NCBI GenBank assembly: GCA_033964015.1
Contig: CM066918.1
Location: 25,999,387-26,063,386, forward strand
Direction: 5' to 3'
Length of the DNA: 64,000 nucleotides
DNA from: Scolanthus callimorphus
Lineage: Eukaryota > Cnidaria > Anthozoa > Actiniaria > Edwardsiidae
The notes under the pieces: generated by a model
What the model saw: only the letters and a program-made list of their open reading frames with translations
The model's database searches: none
What the model was told of the DNA's origin: nothing
Translations under genes and position numbers: made by a program
Shown here: one piece after another, positions 46,413 to 56,272 of the stretch
How the letters are laid out: every line of letters begins with the position of its first letter
Position numbering within the stretch: the first letter of the stretch is position 1

Positions 46413-46874
46413 ATACCAAATCAGTTGAATAAAATACGGTTTTAAAGATTCAAGACACAGAATCGCGCGCGAAAAGAGCCGCCATTTTGAGAGTTTTCTC
46501 AAAACAGTAAATAGTGTTTGATATCTATTACTTCAGAAACCAATCAGAGCGTGCTAACCGGATTTTGCATTCGGTCTATTCACTGATTTAGTATATATAT
46601 ACTAAAGAGTAATATCCATGGGACGCTAATGAGCCATTAGGCAAAGAAGTCACAACATTTTATTGTGATTAACGGTTCCTTGAGACATTTGTAACAAAAA
46701 AATTAGAAGAAGAATCGTGAAATAGATTCTGACGGAATTTACTTTCAGTTTCTTTGGTTAGTAGTGCGAAATAAATCTGAGCTTATTTTAAAAATATGTA
46801 GTGGCAGCGCCTTGAGGCATTGCATCTGGAGCCTTTCGTTTCTATTTTCCGGCCGAGAGTTATTTTCCTTATAT

Positions 46875-47972
46875 TCATTGCATCGAGATTCTCTGCATTT
46901 TGATGCATTTAACAAGTTCAAGTTTATCAACATTTTGACTTATGCGATGTCGCTCGTTGAAATTAGAACTACTGGTGGAGCTATCGCTACTTGCCTCGTG
47001 CAGTGATAAAAACTTCTTTCTTATTTTCTTAATATTCTTTTTCAATCTTCTGTCCATGAAAAGATAGATCAACGGCGCTAACCCAGCGCTGAGATAAGTC
47101 AAGGTTTGTACCCACAACTCTGTACACATTTTGTCGACAGTATTGGCTTGCTGGTTGAGAATGACGACTGCGACACCATAGGGAACCCATGCGAGGATAA
47201 AAACGAAGCTTAGTGCGATACTTGAAAAAGTGAAGGAGATTTTCTCGGCTGTCTCTCGGTGTCCAAACATTTGGTTAATTTCCTCGCGGTGCGCCCTGAT
47301 ATGCGCGGCCGCAAGGTGGAAGAAAATCGTAACAGCCGTGCAGCAGATAGTTGTCCATACAGATATAACGGCTATTCTCCAATTTAAGACTGTTTTGTTG
47401 ATGCTCTTGTCGTCGCCCAGAAGAATACAATGGTATTTCAAGGGACCAACAGATACTATAGTAACAGTAACGCAAGCGGTGCCCCACATGATTATAGAGA
47501 GAACAGCAGCTAATTTCACTGTCAGCTTTCGTTGATGGGGGAACTTTGTTAGAGCTTCAAAGCGATCGAATGCGATTACAGCCAAGGTCGCAAGCGTCGC
47601 AAAATTGCAGATTATCTTAAGATCGAACGTTACATCAAACAGGAGTACAGTCTGCGGCTGGCTGCAGTTGATGTAGTGCTCGAAGTCTACAACAAGAACA
47701 GCTTCCATCGGTAACGATACAAACAATGCCGCGAGATTGGCGGCGACCAGATTGAAAATGAGAATCTTATCTGGAGTATTTTTTCTTCTCCATTCCTCAT
47801 AAACGGCGTACCCCAAGAGGAGATTACCAGTCGCTGCAAAGACAGCCACAATTCCAAGATAAACAACTCTCTCCAAGGTATTCGGGCAGATGGACCTTCC
47901 TGGTGATAGACTCGCGGACGTGTTCCAGTGTAGAGAGACATTTGAATAGGAAGCCAGAGGGCTGGACGCCAT
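46875..47972 (-). CDS. Class A (rhodopsin-family) GPCR, intronless
   Basis: 365 residues from the ATG at 47972, which has a strong context (AAAAATGG); an ATG nine codons upstream (47999) is weaker. Seven hydrophobic segments are visible: TM1 with TGNLLLGY, TM2 with FNLVAANLAALFVSLP, TM3 ending FDRFEAL, TM4 with IMWGTACVTV, TM5 with IAVISVWTTICC, TM6 with FILAWVPYGV and TM7 with SAGLAPLIYLF. NVS and NTS sequons lie in the N-terminus, and the tail is Ser-rich with basic helix 8 (MDRRLKKNIKKIRKK). There is no TM7 Lys at the opsin position. Ligand unknown; the family assignment is firm, any subfamily is not. Confidence 0.92.
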   Translation of the reverse strand: MASSPLASYSNVSLHWNTSASLSPGRSICPNTLERVVYLGIVAVFAATGNLLLGYAVYEEWRRKNTPDKILIFNLVAANLAALFVSLPMEAVLVVDFEHYINCSQPQTVLLFDVTFDLKIICNFATLATLAVIAFDRFEALTKFPHQRKLTVKLAAVLSIIMWGTACVTVTIVSVGPLKYHCILLGDDKSINKTVLNWRIAVISVWTTICCTAVTIFFHLAAAHIRAHREEINQMFGHRETAEKISFTFSSIALSFVFILAWVPYGVAVVILNQQANTVDKMCTELWVQTLTYLSAGLAPLIYLFMDRRLKKNIKKIRKKFLSLHEASSDSSTSSSNFNERHRISQNVDKLELVKCIKMQRISMQ

Positions 47973-49653
47973 TTTTGGAATAATGAGAAAAACAAACAAC
48001 TTTGCGGTTAACGCGTTTGTTTTCCCACTTTCATCATCTGACGTTGATCTCTTTGATTACTTCGGTTCTTGCTTCTGTAAATCATTACTGGTGCAACTGA
48101 TCCGAATGTAATAGTGTGCGCCAATGACGGCAATGTCCAATATACATAATACACACAGCCCTCTGTTTAAAACCAATATATAATCGTGATGGTATATCCA
48201 GTAGTTCTCTGTGAACCTGTGCAGATTGCGGCAGTTTAACAGCAGTTTCGCACGAAGAAGCGCAAGATAAAGTCTACTCTCGGGAATCTTGAACTCCTTA
48301 AGTTAGAAAGTTCGATGCTTGCGTGGTCGCAGTATACGATAGATTCCATGATGACAAACACGACCAAGAGGTCTTATCGCTATATCTATTTGTAAACTCG
48401 CTAAAAGATTAAACAAACGGATAAGGTAGGGTCAGCCAATCTTACGAGGCTCACAATCCATGCCAGCTTGAGAAGATGGAGCCCTGATATCAAATACTCT
48501 AAATGTAATGGCGACGCGCTATTGCATAGGCACTGCAGACAATGCGTTGAACTATACCATTCGCCGATGGATGTGTTTTCAACAAGCAGAAAGCCTTGCC
48601 TGAGAGGCCCTTGAGCTGTCACGGTATATTATGCGGTCTGGTAACAAATAGCTCTCAGACGGTTCTGTTTAGGTTTAGACAGTGCGCTAAAGAATGTTAG
48701 TTGAGTGTATATAACAGGAAAATTCTCCTTGAATTCTGCGCGCGCATTAATTTTTAAAGGATAACACTTTTTTTCGTTTGGGACAATACATCCGGGAAAT
48801 GGAGAGGAAAAGGTGGCCAACAGGCGTATATCTTCCCATATCATGTATTGCTGCGAAGCCATGAAACATTTAACCTTAAAAAGTGAACGGATTGCGCCAC
48901 AAAGACGTAGGATGCAAGTTTGACACTGGTTTTTGGCCAAGAAAGGCGTTTGCTTCAGTTTGCTGATAAATGGTATGCCGCGCCTTTAAACAAGGAAGTC
49001 AGTGGTACTGTAACATAGGAATTTTTTTCTTGGCCGGCTAGACACCTTGTAATTCCGTCGGAATCACATTAGAACTGGCATATTAGCTCTTTGTTTAATG
49101 GATACCTACAATGTTGGTTGATATTGATTATCAGGCCTGCGGCCACAAAGCTGTTATTAATTCCTCTCTATTCCATTTTTCGTGATCAACAGACAATCAC
49201 ATCGAGTATTCACCAAAATACTACATTACCAATCTAAATAGTTCCTTTCTGCTTTGAGCGCGCCGCCCGTGGGTTATATCGCGATAAAGGGCGTTATGCT
49301 TTTGTCCCCAAATAGATATATGATAACTCACAGCTCAGTTGTAGTATACGACTTCCTGCAAATTGAGACCAAAGGTAGTTCGAAGAACACTAATGTATGA
49401 GTAATTCGACTTTGCACGTACAAGTTGAAACTCCAGAATATGTTTAAGTGCGATATTCGCCAATATTTATATAAAGCAAAAGGATAAGATCAAAGTCAAT
49501 TACGTGTTCTGCGGTTGGCAGGGGGAAGGGAATAAACTATTTATGATCGCGAGTCCAAACTAAATTAGGGTCAGGCGAATTTGCAACGTTCTCTCCTCGC
49601 GTCGCATTTCGACCTGTGGACAACTGCGGAAGACCTTCCACGGGCTTTAAAAA
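47973..49653. other. Spacer upstream of the GPCR and first Ly6 genes
   Basis: The GPCR (minus) and Ly6 gene 1 (plus) are divergent across this 1.7 kb. No exon, repeat array or clear promoter motif recognised; an AT-rich CCAATATATAATCG lies at about 48174. Confidence 0.4.
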
Positions 49654-49708
49654 ATGGCGCACAAACATCTCGAAATTGTGGTTTTCGTTCTCCTTTACTC
49701 CCAATATG
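49654..49708 (+). CDS. Ly6/uPAR gene 1, signal-peptide exon
   Basis: ATG in AAAAATGG context, MAHKHLEIVVFVLLYSQY plus one base, donor GTAAGT, phase 1. The phase and hydrophobic leader fit the acceptor at 52195, giving ..QYGLALQCHDS at the junction. Confidence 0.85.
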
Positions 49709-52700
49709 GTAAGTGAAATACCCAACCTAATCGAAAACCATTAACAAAACCAACGCAATCATCCTTAGGCTCTAAAAACAGTGTAGAAGTCACTAATGGA
49801 GGGGTTAACGTGGGAAATGTTCCTCTCTCCGCGCTTTTTTGTAACGCTTGGAGGGAATACTAGCTCTATTTGATCGTGTTTTCATACATTTTGCTTATTG
49901 TTTTCTACTGGCACAGTATAACTGTGGCTTCAGCGGTGGTTTAATTCGCTGGAACCCTGTATTGTCCGCTCGAATAAATGAAAAAGAACTGATTTCCATT
50001 TAACGTGTGGGGAGAAATATCTGCTGGGATGTCTGAAAAAAAAAAAAAACAGATGCCACATCGAAATAAATGAGTAAACAAGGCGATGGCTTTAAAGCTT
50101 TTAGTATTTACACGATTTTAATGTTCCAAATGAATTGAAAGAAAAGAGGATTTTTTTAACAAATAACAATTGTTTTTTGGTGGCACGTTTTTGATTTCTT
50201 TTCACACGTTTTACCGCGCGCGCTATCAAATGTCACTATCTTCTGGCCAAAAGTAAACATTTCATAAATCAACAAACATAAACTATATTGTGTCTAATGT
50301 TAATATATTGAACATAAAAAACACAACGGTTTTTAATTATTCTCTATCTTATTCTTTATCATTCGTACTTTGAACCGCAAAAATTTCGCGATGTTTGGAC
50401 ACTTTGGAGAATAACGCTGAAAGAGATCTAAGACAAATGCTGTATGTAAAATCTAGCGTGTCCTTTTCGACAATTTCGAGTAGACCTAAAATGGAGTGTG
50501 TCCGTTTGTGATATGATTTTTAAACTAAAAACGCGATTGACATAGGAGCGCAAACGCATGCAAAAATCATCAGATACTTTAATTCGAAACCTGAAATTAT
50601 TATTGTTGGCGTTCAATTATTGCGCATTGAAGATGTTAAACCAATTTGAAAGACATTTTCATTTCTATGTTGCTAAAGAGTTGTTACAAATGAAATCGAT
50701 TATTTATCAAATGATGATTGATTTGTAATGCGGTTATGAAATTGAAATAATATTAGAAATGGAGAAGTCAGAATTGTCTGTGTCAATATTTGGTTTTCTT
50801 ATTGACTGTTCCTAATAAACGCTCTTCAATGGTTTCATTCATTTGAAGAAGTTATCACTTTTGACTAAACCGACATCATAGCGCATCTGATAACATTAAT
50901 TAAAATGATTTGACTCATTAATGCTAGATTTGCCGTGCTTATCAATTATATCTACGCCGGGATCGCCTGCTTTTTTTATGGGCCGGCCTTGAAGCCCTTC
51001 GCGTTATTTTTGCTCCATGTTCAGCCTTTCTGATCATTCCAGACGTTCTTTTCCTTTATCTTAATTCTATTGGACGCAATCATACAACGGCCAGTTTTCT
51101 CTTTTTATTGTCTTGTTGCCTGCGTTTTCCCAGATGATAGAGGTATTTTATATCAATAAATCGAGAAACTCTCATATGCTTGATCAAATAGCCCCAGAAA
51201 ACCTAGAGACAGAGTCTATGTACTTCTAGCCATGAAGTTATCGGATCTATAAGTGAAGTGAGATGAGCCAGGGAGGACGTTCCACCCACTCGGCCCATGT
51301 AAAGGGATCCGGGATCCAAATTGGGGTGGAAGCTGAATAATGAATTATGAATGACGGGTCTTACGAACAAATGAATAATGAATAATTGCGTCGAAATGTC
51401 AAAGAATAATGAATAAGAAGTCCCTACATTAAATGAATAATGAATAATGGTTGTGTGAATAATGAATAACGCCTAAATAATGAAAAGGAATGATGAATAA
51501 TTGAAGAAAAAATGTCAAAGAACAAGGAATAATCAAGGTCCACTTATTCCAGCTTCCACCCCCGAATCCAAAATTTGAGGTTTGGATCCAGAGTGAGGGA
51601 TCCGGGATCCAGAGCATGGGATCCGGGATTCATGGGTCGGGATCCGGGATCCAAACTTCTGTGGATCCCTTTACATGGGGCGGAACCCGCTGCGTTGGGC
51701 CATACCACATACCTAGCGTAATTCCGTTTACGAGCTGCAAGTCTGGAATAAGCGAATAAGTGGGCCTCCAACACATTTATATTTCGCTTCATTTATCCGT
51801 TTAGTCTTGTGACAAATCAGTACAACATGGTTTGTTCGTATACTATACTACGGCGCTGGACAACATCACACCGGAAAAACTCGAGGATTGGTCAGCATAG
51901 CTATAGCGTAGCTCCAGAGTTATCCCGGTTTCCATTTTAGCTTCACCCCGATATAACTATAGGCGGGTTATCCGGGGCAATTTAAGCTAACTTAGCCGCA
52001 TATGCAAACTACGATGTCCGACCTACCACCTTCTTCGGCCAGTGATAGCTCGTAAATCTCCACCCCACCCCCTCCTCTCTAACCCACTCACTCCCGGGAT
52101 CTCCTATATATATCCAAGGCGCAACCTCAAACCACGGGTTATCCCTACCCTCCGAATTGATTCTCCACTGTTTCATTTAGATTTTTACTTTCAGGCCTGG
52201 CTTTGCAATGCCATGATTCAGAAAATGGAACGTGTGACACTGAGGCGGATGGCTCTTGCGTGACTCTCTACCTAAAAGGAAGTGTCTCCTCGTCGTCGGT
52301 ATCCCCAATTAAGTTAAATAGACAATTGTGTGACAAACGTGACTGCAACACCACACGACTATGCAAAGAGACTGCCAAATTATTCAGCCTGAAACGATTA
52401 AACGAGTGTTACGTTGCCTGCTGCAAAACCAGCATGTGTAACGGAGGGCCCTTGCCGACCAAAAGCGTTCTAGCGAATCCAGTGCAGAGCTCCACACCAA
52501 TCAAACCGAGGCTCCGTTGTTATAAATGCAATCCTGGAATCGGGGCCAACGCATGCGCAAAACAGCCATCTGTGGTCGAATGCCAGGAGGGTGAGAATGT
52601 TTGCTACAGTGCTATCGGCAAAGCTTATTCTGAAGACAGCAAGGATAGGACGAATTGGCTAGCGATTAGGGGCTGTGGGACATCCTCAGTGCATTGTAAT

Positions 52701-54057
52701 AAAACAGCGCGCTGTGTTCAAGCTGTTAAACAAATCAATACAGCCACAGGTAGCCCGGTTAAGGAATGCACAGGGTACTGCTGTTCAGGTGAGCTCTGTA
52801 ATCGATTCAATCCTACGCGTTCAGCCACCTTCGCGCGAAGGACTGGGTCCAAGGATTATGATGTCCGTCTTCGTACTCCTATCACTGAAAAGGTTCGACC
52901 AGTTAAATGCTACGAATGTACTCCCGAGAACTTGGGTAGCCTGTGCCATAGCAAAATAAGGAGGAAGAGTTGTCCCCGTGACGGGAGGGGTGAGGACATA
53001 GACGGCTGCTTTACAATGTCGGTAGCTATCATCAACACTACAAGTGGAAAGGTGAGAGAAAGAGAGAGTAGTAACTTGTAACGTATTTGTTGGTAGGCGC
53101 GATAGTACGGATTCCGGAAACCATCTAGTAATTGGATACAATTATATTTGACCAGATTTCCTAGCCCGTCCCATAACTCTCCTGATTCCAACAGTCCTTG
53201 AAATTCCAAGACACTTCCGTTCAACCAAACAACAATTTATATCGCACAACCAAGATATCTCGTCTAACTCGCAGTATTTAGCAAGATAAGTCAGCAATGC
53301 CAAGCCTTTCCGTCAAATACACGGTAAACTGTCTACAGGGAATTAAGAAAGATGGTCCAGTCTCGAATTTTAATTTAATCTAATTTAATTTAATTTAATT
53401 TTAAAATGTGGAAGCCTAAATTCGAGTTCTACTAGGTCACTAGTGATTTGAATGTTTTATCTCAATGTCATATAAGCGCCAGCTAACAGATTTTGGCATG
53501 TCGTCGAAATAGCGTTGTCCTTTTCTGCGATACGCACTTGGTTACGCATGTGTTGTCAGGCCCTTTGTCCGAGTCAAAAACAACATGGCGACCGATGGCG
53601 ACTACCTGCAAGATTTGGTGGATTTCTAGTTTTTTCCGCTAAAACACTTACAGCCCTTCCAAAAATGGTGAGAATTCCTAATAAGGAAGGCGGTAAGTCG
53701 ACATCGTTTGGCTACAAATATCTTGATATGGAGTTATTTTCCTAGGTAGTAGACCGTGGCGAATGGAAGGGATGCTCAGTGACAACCGCTGACTGTCACG
53801 TGAACAGCAGTCGATGTGACAAGCTGTCAGGAGGGCTGAAAGACAGAGGACTCTCGCTACAAGACTGTTACGTCAACTGTTGCCATGGAGACATGTGTAA
53901 TAACTTCGCGCCGACACCTGGGCCAGCGGTTGAGGCGAGATCCACTGGTCAGCGGAGCTCCGCAGCAAGTGAATCATGGCTATTGGCTGTCGTAAGCCTA
54001 ACAAGCGTGGTGTTTGCCTCTGGGATTGGAAGAGCAGATCTGCGCATGCTCAAATGA
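49654..54057 (+). CDS. Gene model: Ly6/uPAR gene 1, three-domain GPI-anchored protein
   Basis: Three exons: 49654-49708, 52195-53051, 53746-54057. The product is about 407 residues: leader, three tandem three-finger (Ly6/uPAR) domains and a C-terminal hydrophobic tail (SWLLAVVSLTSVVFASG) typical of a GPI signal. Each domain ends with the CC....CN signature (CCKTSMCN, CCSGELCN, CCHGDMCN). Three tandem domains recall uPAR and related receptors; the ligand is unknown. Inferred to sit on the outer cell surface. Confidence 0.87.
49709..52194. other. First intron of Ly6 gene 1
   Basis: About 2.5 kb. Apart from the MITE at 51294-51679 and AT-rich sequence with short hairpins, nothing recognised. 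Confidence 0.45.
51294..51679. mobile_element. MITE with CCCATGTAAAGGGATCC ends
   Basis: CCCATGTAAAGGGATCC at 51294-51310 and its exact reverse complement at 51663-51679. Inside are GGATCCGGGATCC words and AT-rich GAATAATGAATAATG repeats. Non-coding. Confidence 0.82.
52195..53051 (+). CDS. Ly6/uPAR gene 1, exon 2 (domains 1, 2 and part of 3)
   Basis: 857 bp, acceptor TTTCAG, donor GTGAGA; phase 1 in, phase 0 out. Domain 1 runs from LALQCHDSENGTC to CCKTSMCNGG, domain 2 from RLRCYKCNPGIG to CCSGELCNRF, and domain 3 begins VKCYECTPENLG and is cut at NTTSGK. Sequons NGT, NTT and NKT are present. Two and a half domains in one exon is unlike the single-domain neighbours. Confidence 0.9.
53560..53745 (+). 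repeat. Interspersed repeat next to the last splice acceptor of Ly6 gene 1
   Basis: Shares order and words with 31575-31780: ATGGCGACC, CTGCAAG.TTTGGT, TTTTCCGCTAA, TTACAG.CCTTCCAAA, TCCTAATAAGGAAG, TCTTGATATG and TATTTTC. The TATTTTC of the repeat becomes the pyrimidine tract before the acceptor CCTAG at 53741-53745. Confidence 0.65.
53746..54057 (+). CDS. Ly6/uPAR gene 1, last exon
   Basis: 312 bp including the TGA, acceptor TTTTCCTAG, phase 0. It completes domain 3 (WKGCSVTTADCHVNSS, LQDCYVNCCHGDMCNNF), then a Ser-rich spacer and a hydrophobic tail. A short basic end (GRADLRMLK) follows the hydrophobic tail, which is unusual for a GPI signal; a single-pass anchor is the alternative. Confidence 0.87.
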   Translation, partial: VVDRGEWKGCSVTTADCHVNSSRCDKLSGGLKDRGLSLQDCYVNCCHGDMCNNFAPTPGPAVEARSTGQRSSAASESWLLAVVSLTSVVFASGIGRADLRMLK

Positions 54058-55838
54058 CACCAAACAAGCGCTAGAAAGAACGGATATACGTATAAAAAAT
54101 ATCAAGAAAAGGACGTACTCTCTCAGTACTTGGCAAGTCGTGAATGAAATCACGCTCTCGACTTCAAGATTTTCATTTTGAAAATGATAATGTCTTTCTC
54201 GTGTAAATATAACGTTTATATACATGATCCATTATCGTATCCAGTCCTTTCCTCGGTGGCTCTGTATCAAATCTCGCGCAAGCGTAATTGGCTGTCTCCA
54301 GAACCCGGGTACGAGAATGTAAAAAGATAAAAAGAAAGACTTTAAGCAATTATTGGATGAGGTAGTGAGTACAATGTATAATAAATACATTTATTATACA
54401 TTGTACTCACTATCTCGATTCTGATTGGCTAAAAGCGCGCGCTTTACTTTGGAAATCACGCACTTTGAGGGTCTCCAAGAATCAGCATGATTCTACCTGT
54501 CTCGACATTGTTTATTATGGAAATCACAAAAACCTCATCCAATAATTGCTTATTATACAAGTATAGCAATAGCACCGTCATCACGCATGACTACAAGGCG
54601 GATCACATTAATATATAGATTTAGCCACTGGCTAAAAGCGTAGCTCCCGGTTACATATTTTTCTGTGTTGGGGTCTTGGTTTACCTGTGTGGGGGCGCGC
54701 AGACACGGACGCGCCAGCGATACCCAAATGGGAATACCGCTGAACCATGAAAAATGAAGTCGATCGTTATACCTGAGTTCTACTTTGAGCTATTGACTTC
54801 TTCCTGTGATACCTATGGTGCTCCGCTCTAAGGAGCTCCGCTAAAAGGCGAATTACGGGTCTTCCTGGGTGTAAACTACCGCATTATCAAGGGAGCAAGT
54901 GACGGAAATCACTAACGGTTACAGCAAAAGGCTCCAAGTAAAGGAATTACTCAAAAAGGAAATACCCTTTAACCTCTTTGGTAGACTACATAAGAAAATT
55001 CTTATAAAACTATAGATCATCCGAAAAGGAAGAGAAAGGAACTCTCCGCGAACAGTGCGCGGGCGAATGGTTGAAAATTAAAAATCGGCCCGTGTGTGGC
55101 GGCACGAAATTGAATCGAATGGAAGCGGCGAAGGAGACGGGACGAATAAACCAATCAGTATTCTCAAAAACCTCACTTTGCAAACAAGTTTCCATTTTGT
55201 TACGGTATTGTGGTACATATTATTATTCTTAGATTAAATCAAGAATCGCATGCGCTTTATGGCCGATTTATACGCTGTGATTTGTCGGGACGATTTCTCA
55301 AAGTTTGTGACAACGCAATTTAATATTCTTTCATGCCGGACCCGATTTTCATGCCGGACCCGATAAATCAAAGAAATGTCGCAAATAAGAATCGACCCGA
55401 CAAATCGCAGAGTTAATATAATCAGCTATTGACGAGAAAGCATGCAAGATCTTAGCCTCCAACCTCTTCAAAATGGCGGTTGTCTCGGGAGAAGACCCTG
55501 GGGGCTGAGGCCGAGTCACTTGACCGTTTCGGAACAAAGGACAAACCTCGTTCCCATGTTTTCAAACAGTGGTCATGTGACACAACCTCCCCCAGGGTCT
55601 TCTCCCGAGTCAACCGCCATTTTGAAAACGACCAAGAAGACCCTGGGGACGAGGTTGCTTAGACCCGTCCCCAGGCTACTCGGAGGGCCTGTCACGCTTT
55701 GCCTGGCTATGACGTCATTGGCCTGAGAGCAAGGGGTAGCCTGGAGTGCCAGAAGTGTTGAAGGGGAGAGCGCTTATGTACCACGCTTCTGTTCTATCAT
55801 GTCAAAGGGCAACTACTACATATACTAGCCCTTGCATA
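54058..55838. other. Spacer between convergent Ly6 genes 1 and 2
   Basis: No gene. Contains a terminal fragment of the CATTCTCGTACCC family near 54290-54318 (CCCGGGTACGAGAATG), a hairpin at about 54365-54420 (GTGAGTACAATGTATAATAA and mirror), the segment at 54618-54665 shared with 63056-63105, and inverted ..ACCCTGGG..GACTC.. words around 55480-55650. Confidence 0.5.
54618..54665 (+). repeat. Conserved 48-bp segment, copy 1
   Basis: TAGATTTAGCCACTGGCTAA followed by AAGCGTAGCTCCCGGTTACA and TATTTTTCTG. It matches 63058-63105 with one difference. The second copy starts a few bases past the Ly6 gene 3 stop; this one lies 560 bp past the Ly6 gene 1 stop. Confidence 0.85.
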
Positions 55839-56272
55839 TTATAAAGGTCCAACGAAACTTAGAAAAGCAAGGAACATCAATAAATTCGGCGACCAAACTC
55901 CTACTGGTCCAGCACCCCCTCGGGCTCCTTTGGCAGCCGGAGATAGACTAGGTTTAGGAGTACGGTATGTGGCATTCTTCCCCACGGGACATAAATCCCC
56001 TTCACAGCACTTTTCATCACATTTGGTAACCTTGATTACACCCGGAAGCCGCTTCCCAAAATTGTCTTCACATCGACCCTGTTGGCAGTCCTGGCTCCGA
56101 CCACACCCTAGCTCGTACCCTGTAACTGTTTCCTTCATCAGTTCACTGTAGACGTGCACGGTAGCGTTCCTACAGCGATCAAACTCAGGTTTGCACTCTA
56201 TAGAACCCCGTAACGTGTCACAATCCTCCATTGACTTGTATGAGAAGCATTTCAGGCATTTCAGAGTCTCCG
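55839..56272 (-). CDS. Ly6/uPAR gene 2, main exon
   Basis: Acceptor TTCACAG, phase 1. After the junction: AETLKCLKCFSYKSMEDC, FDRCRNATVHV, LGCGRSQDCQQGRC, CDEKCCEGDLCPVGKNAT. One three-finger domain with ten cysteines; the last CC....C is followed by Pro instead of Asn. A Gly/Ala/Ser spacer and a hydrophobic tail (LLMFLAFLSFVGPL, then stop) make a good GPI signal. Confidence 0.9.

Larger units (their letters stand above)
41675..46874. other. Spacer between TIMP and GPCR genes
   Basis: No gene recognised in about 5.2 kb. Contains the large foldback at 42926-43372, a MITE at 44437-44713, several AT-rich stretches and a hairpin at 46330-46377 (TGGTGGATATATACC and mirror) bounded by CCCCGAAGGGG. 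A run of short open frames at 45300-45870 lacks any domain motif. Confidence 0.45.

Noticed and set aside
46875..47972. Opsin
   Set aside because: The TM7 position that holds the retinal-binding Lys is Tyr (TYLSAGLAP), so only a general class A call is made.
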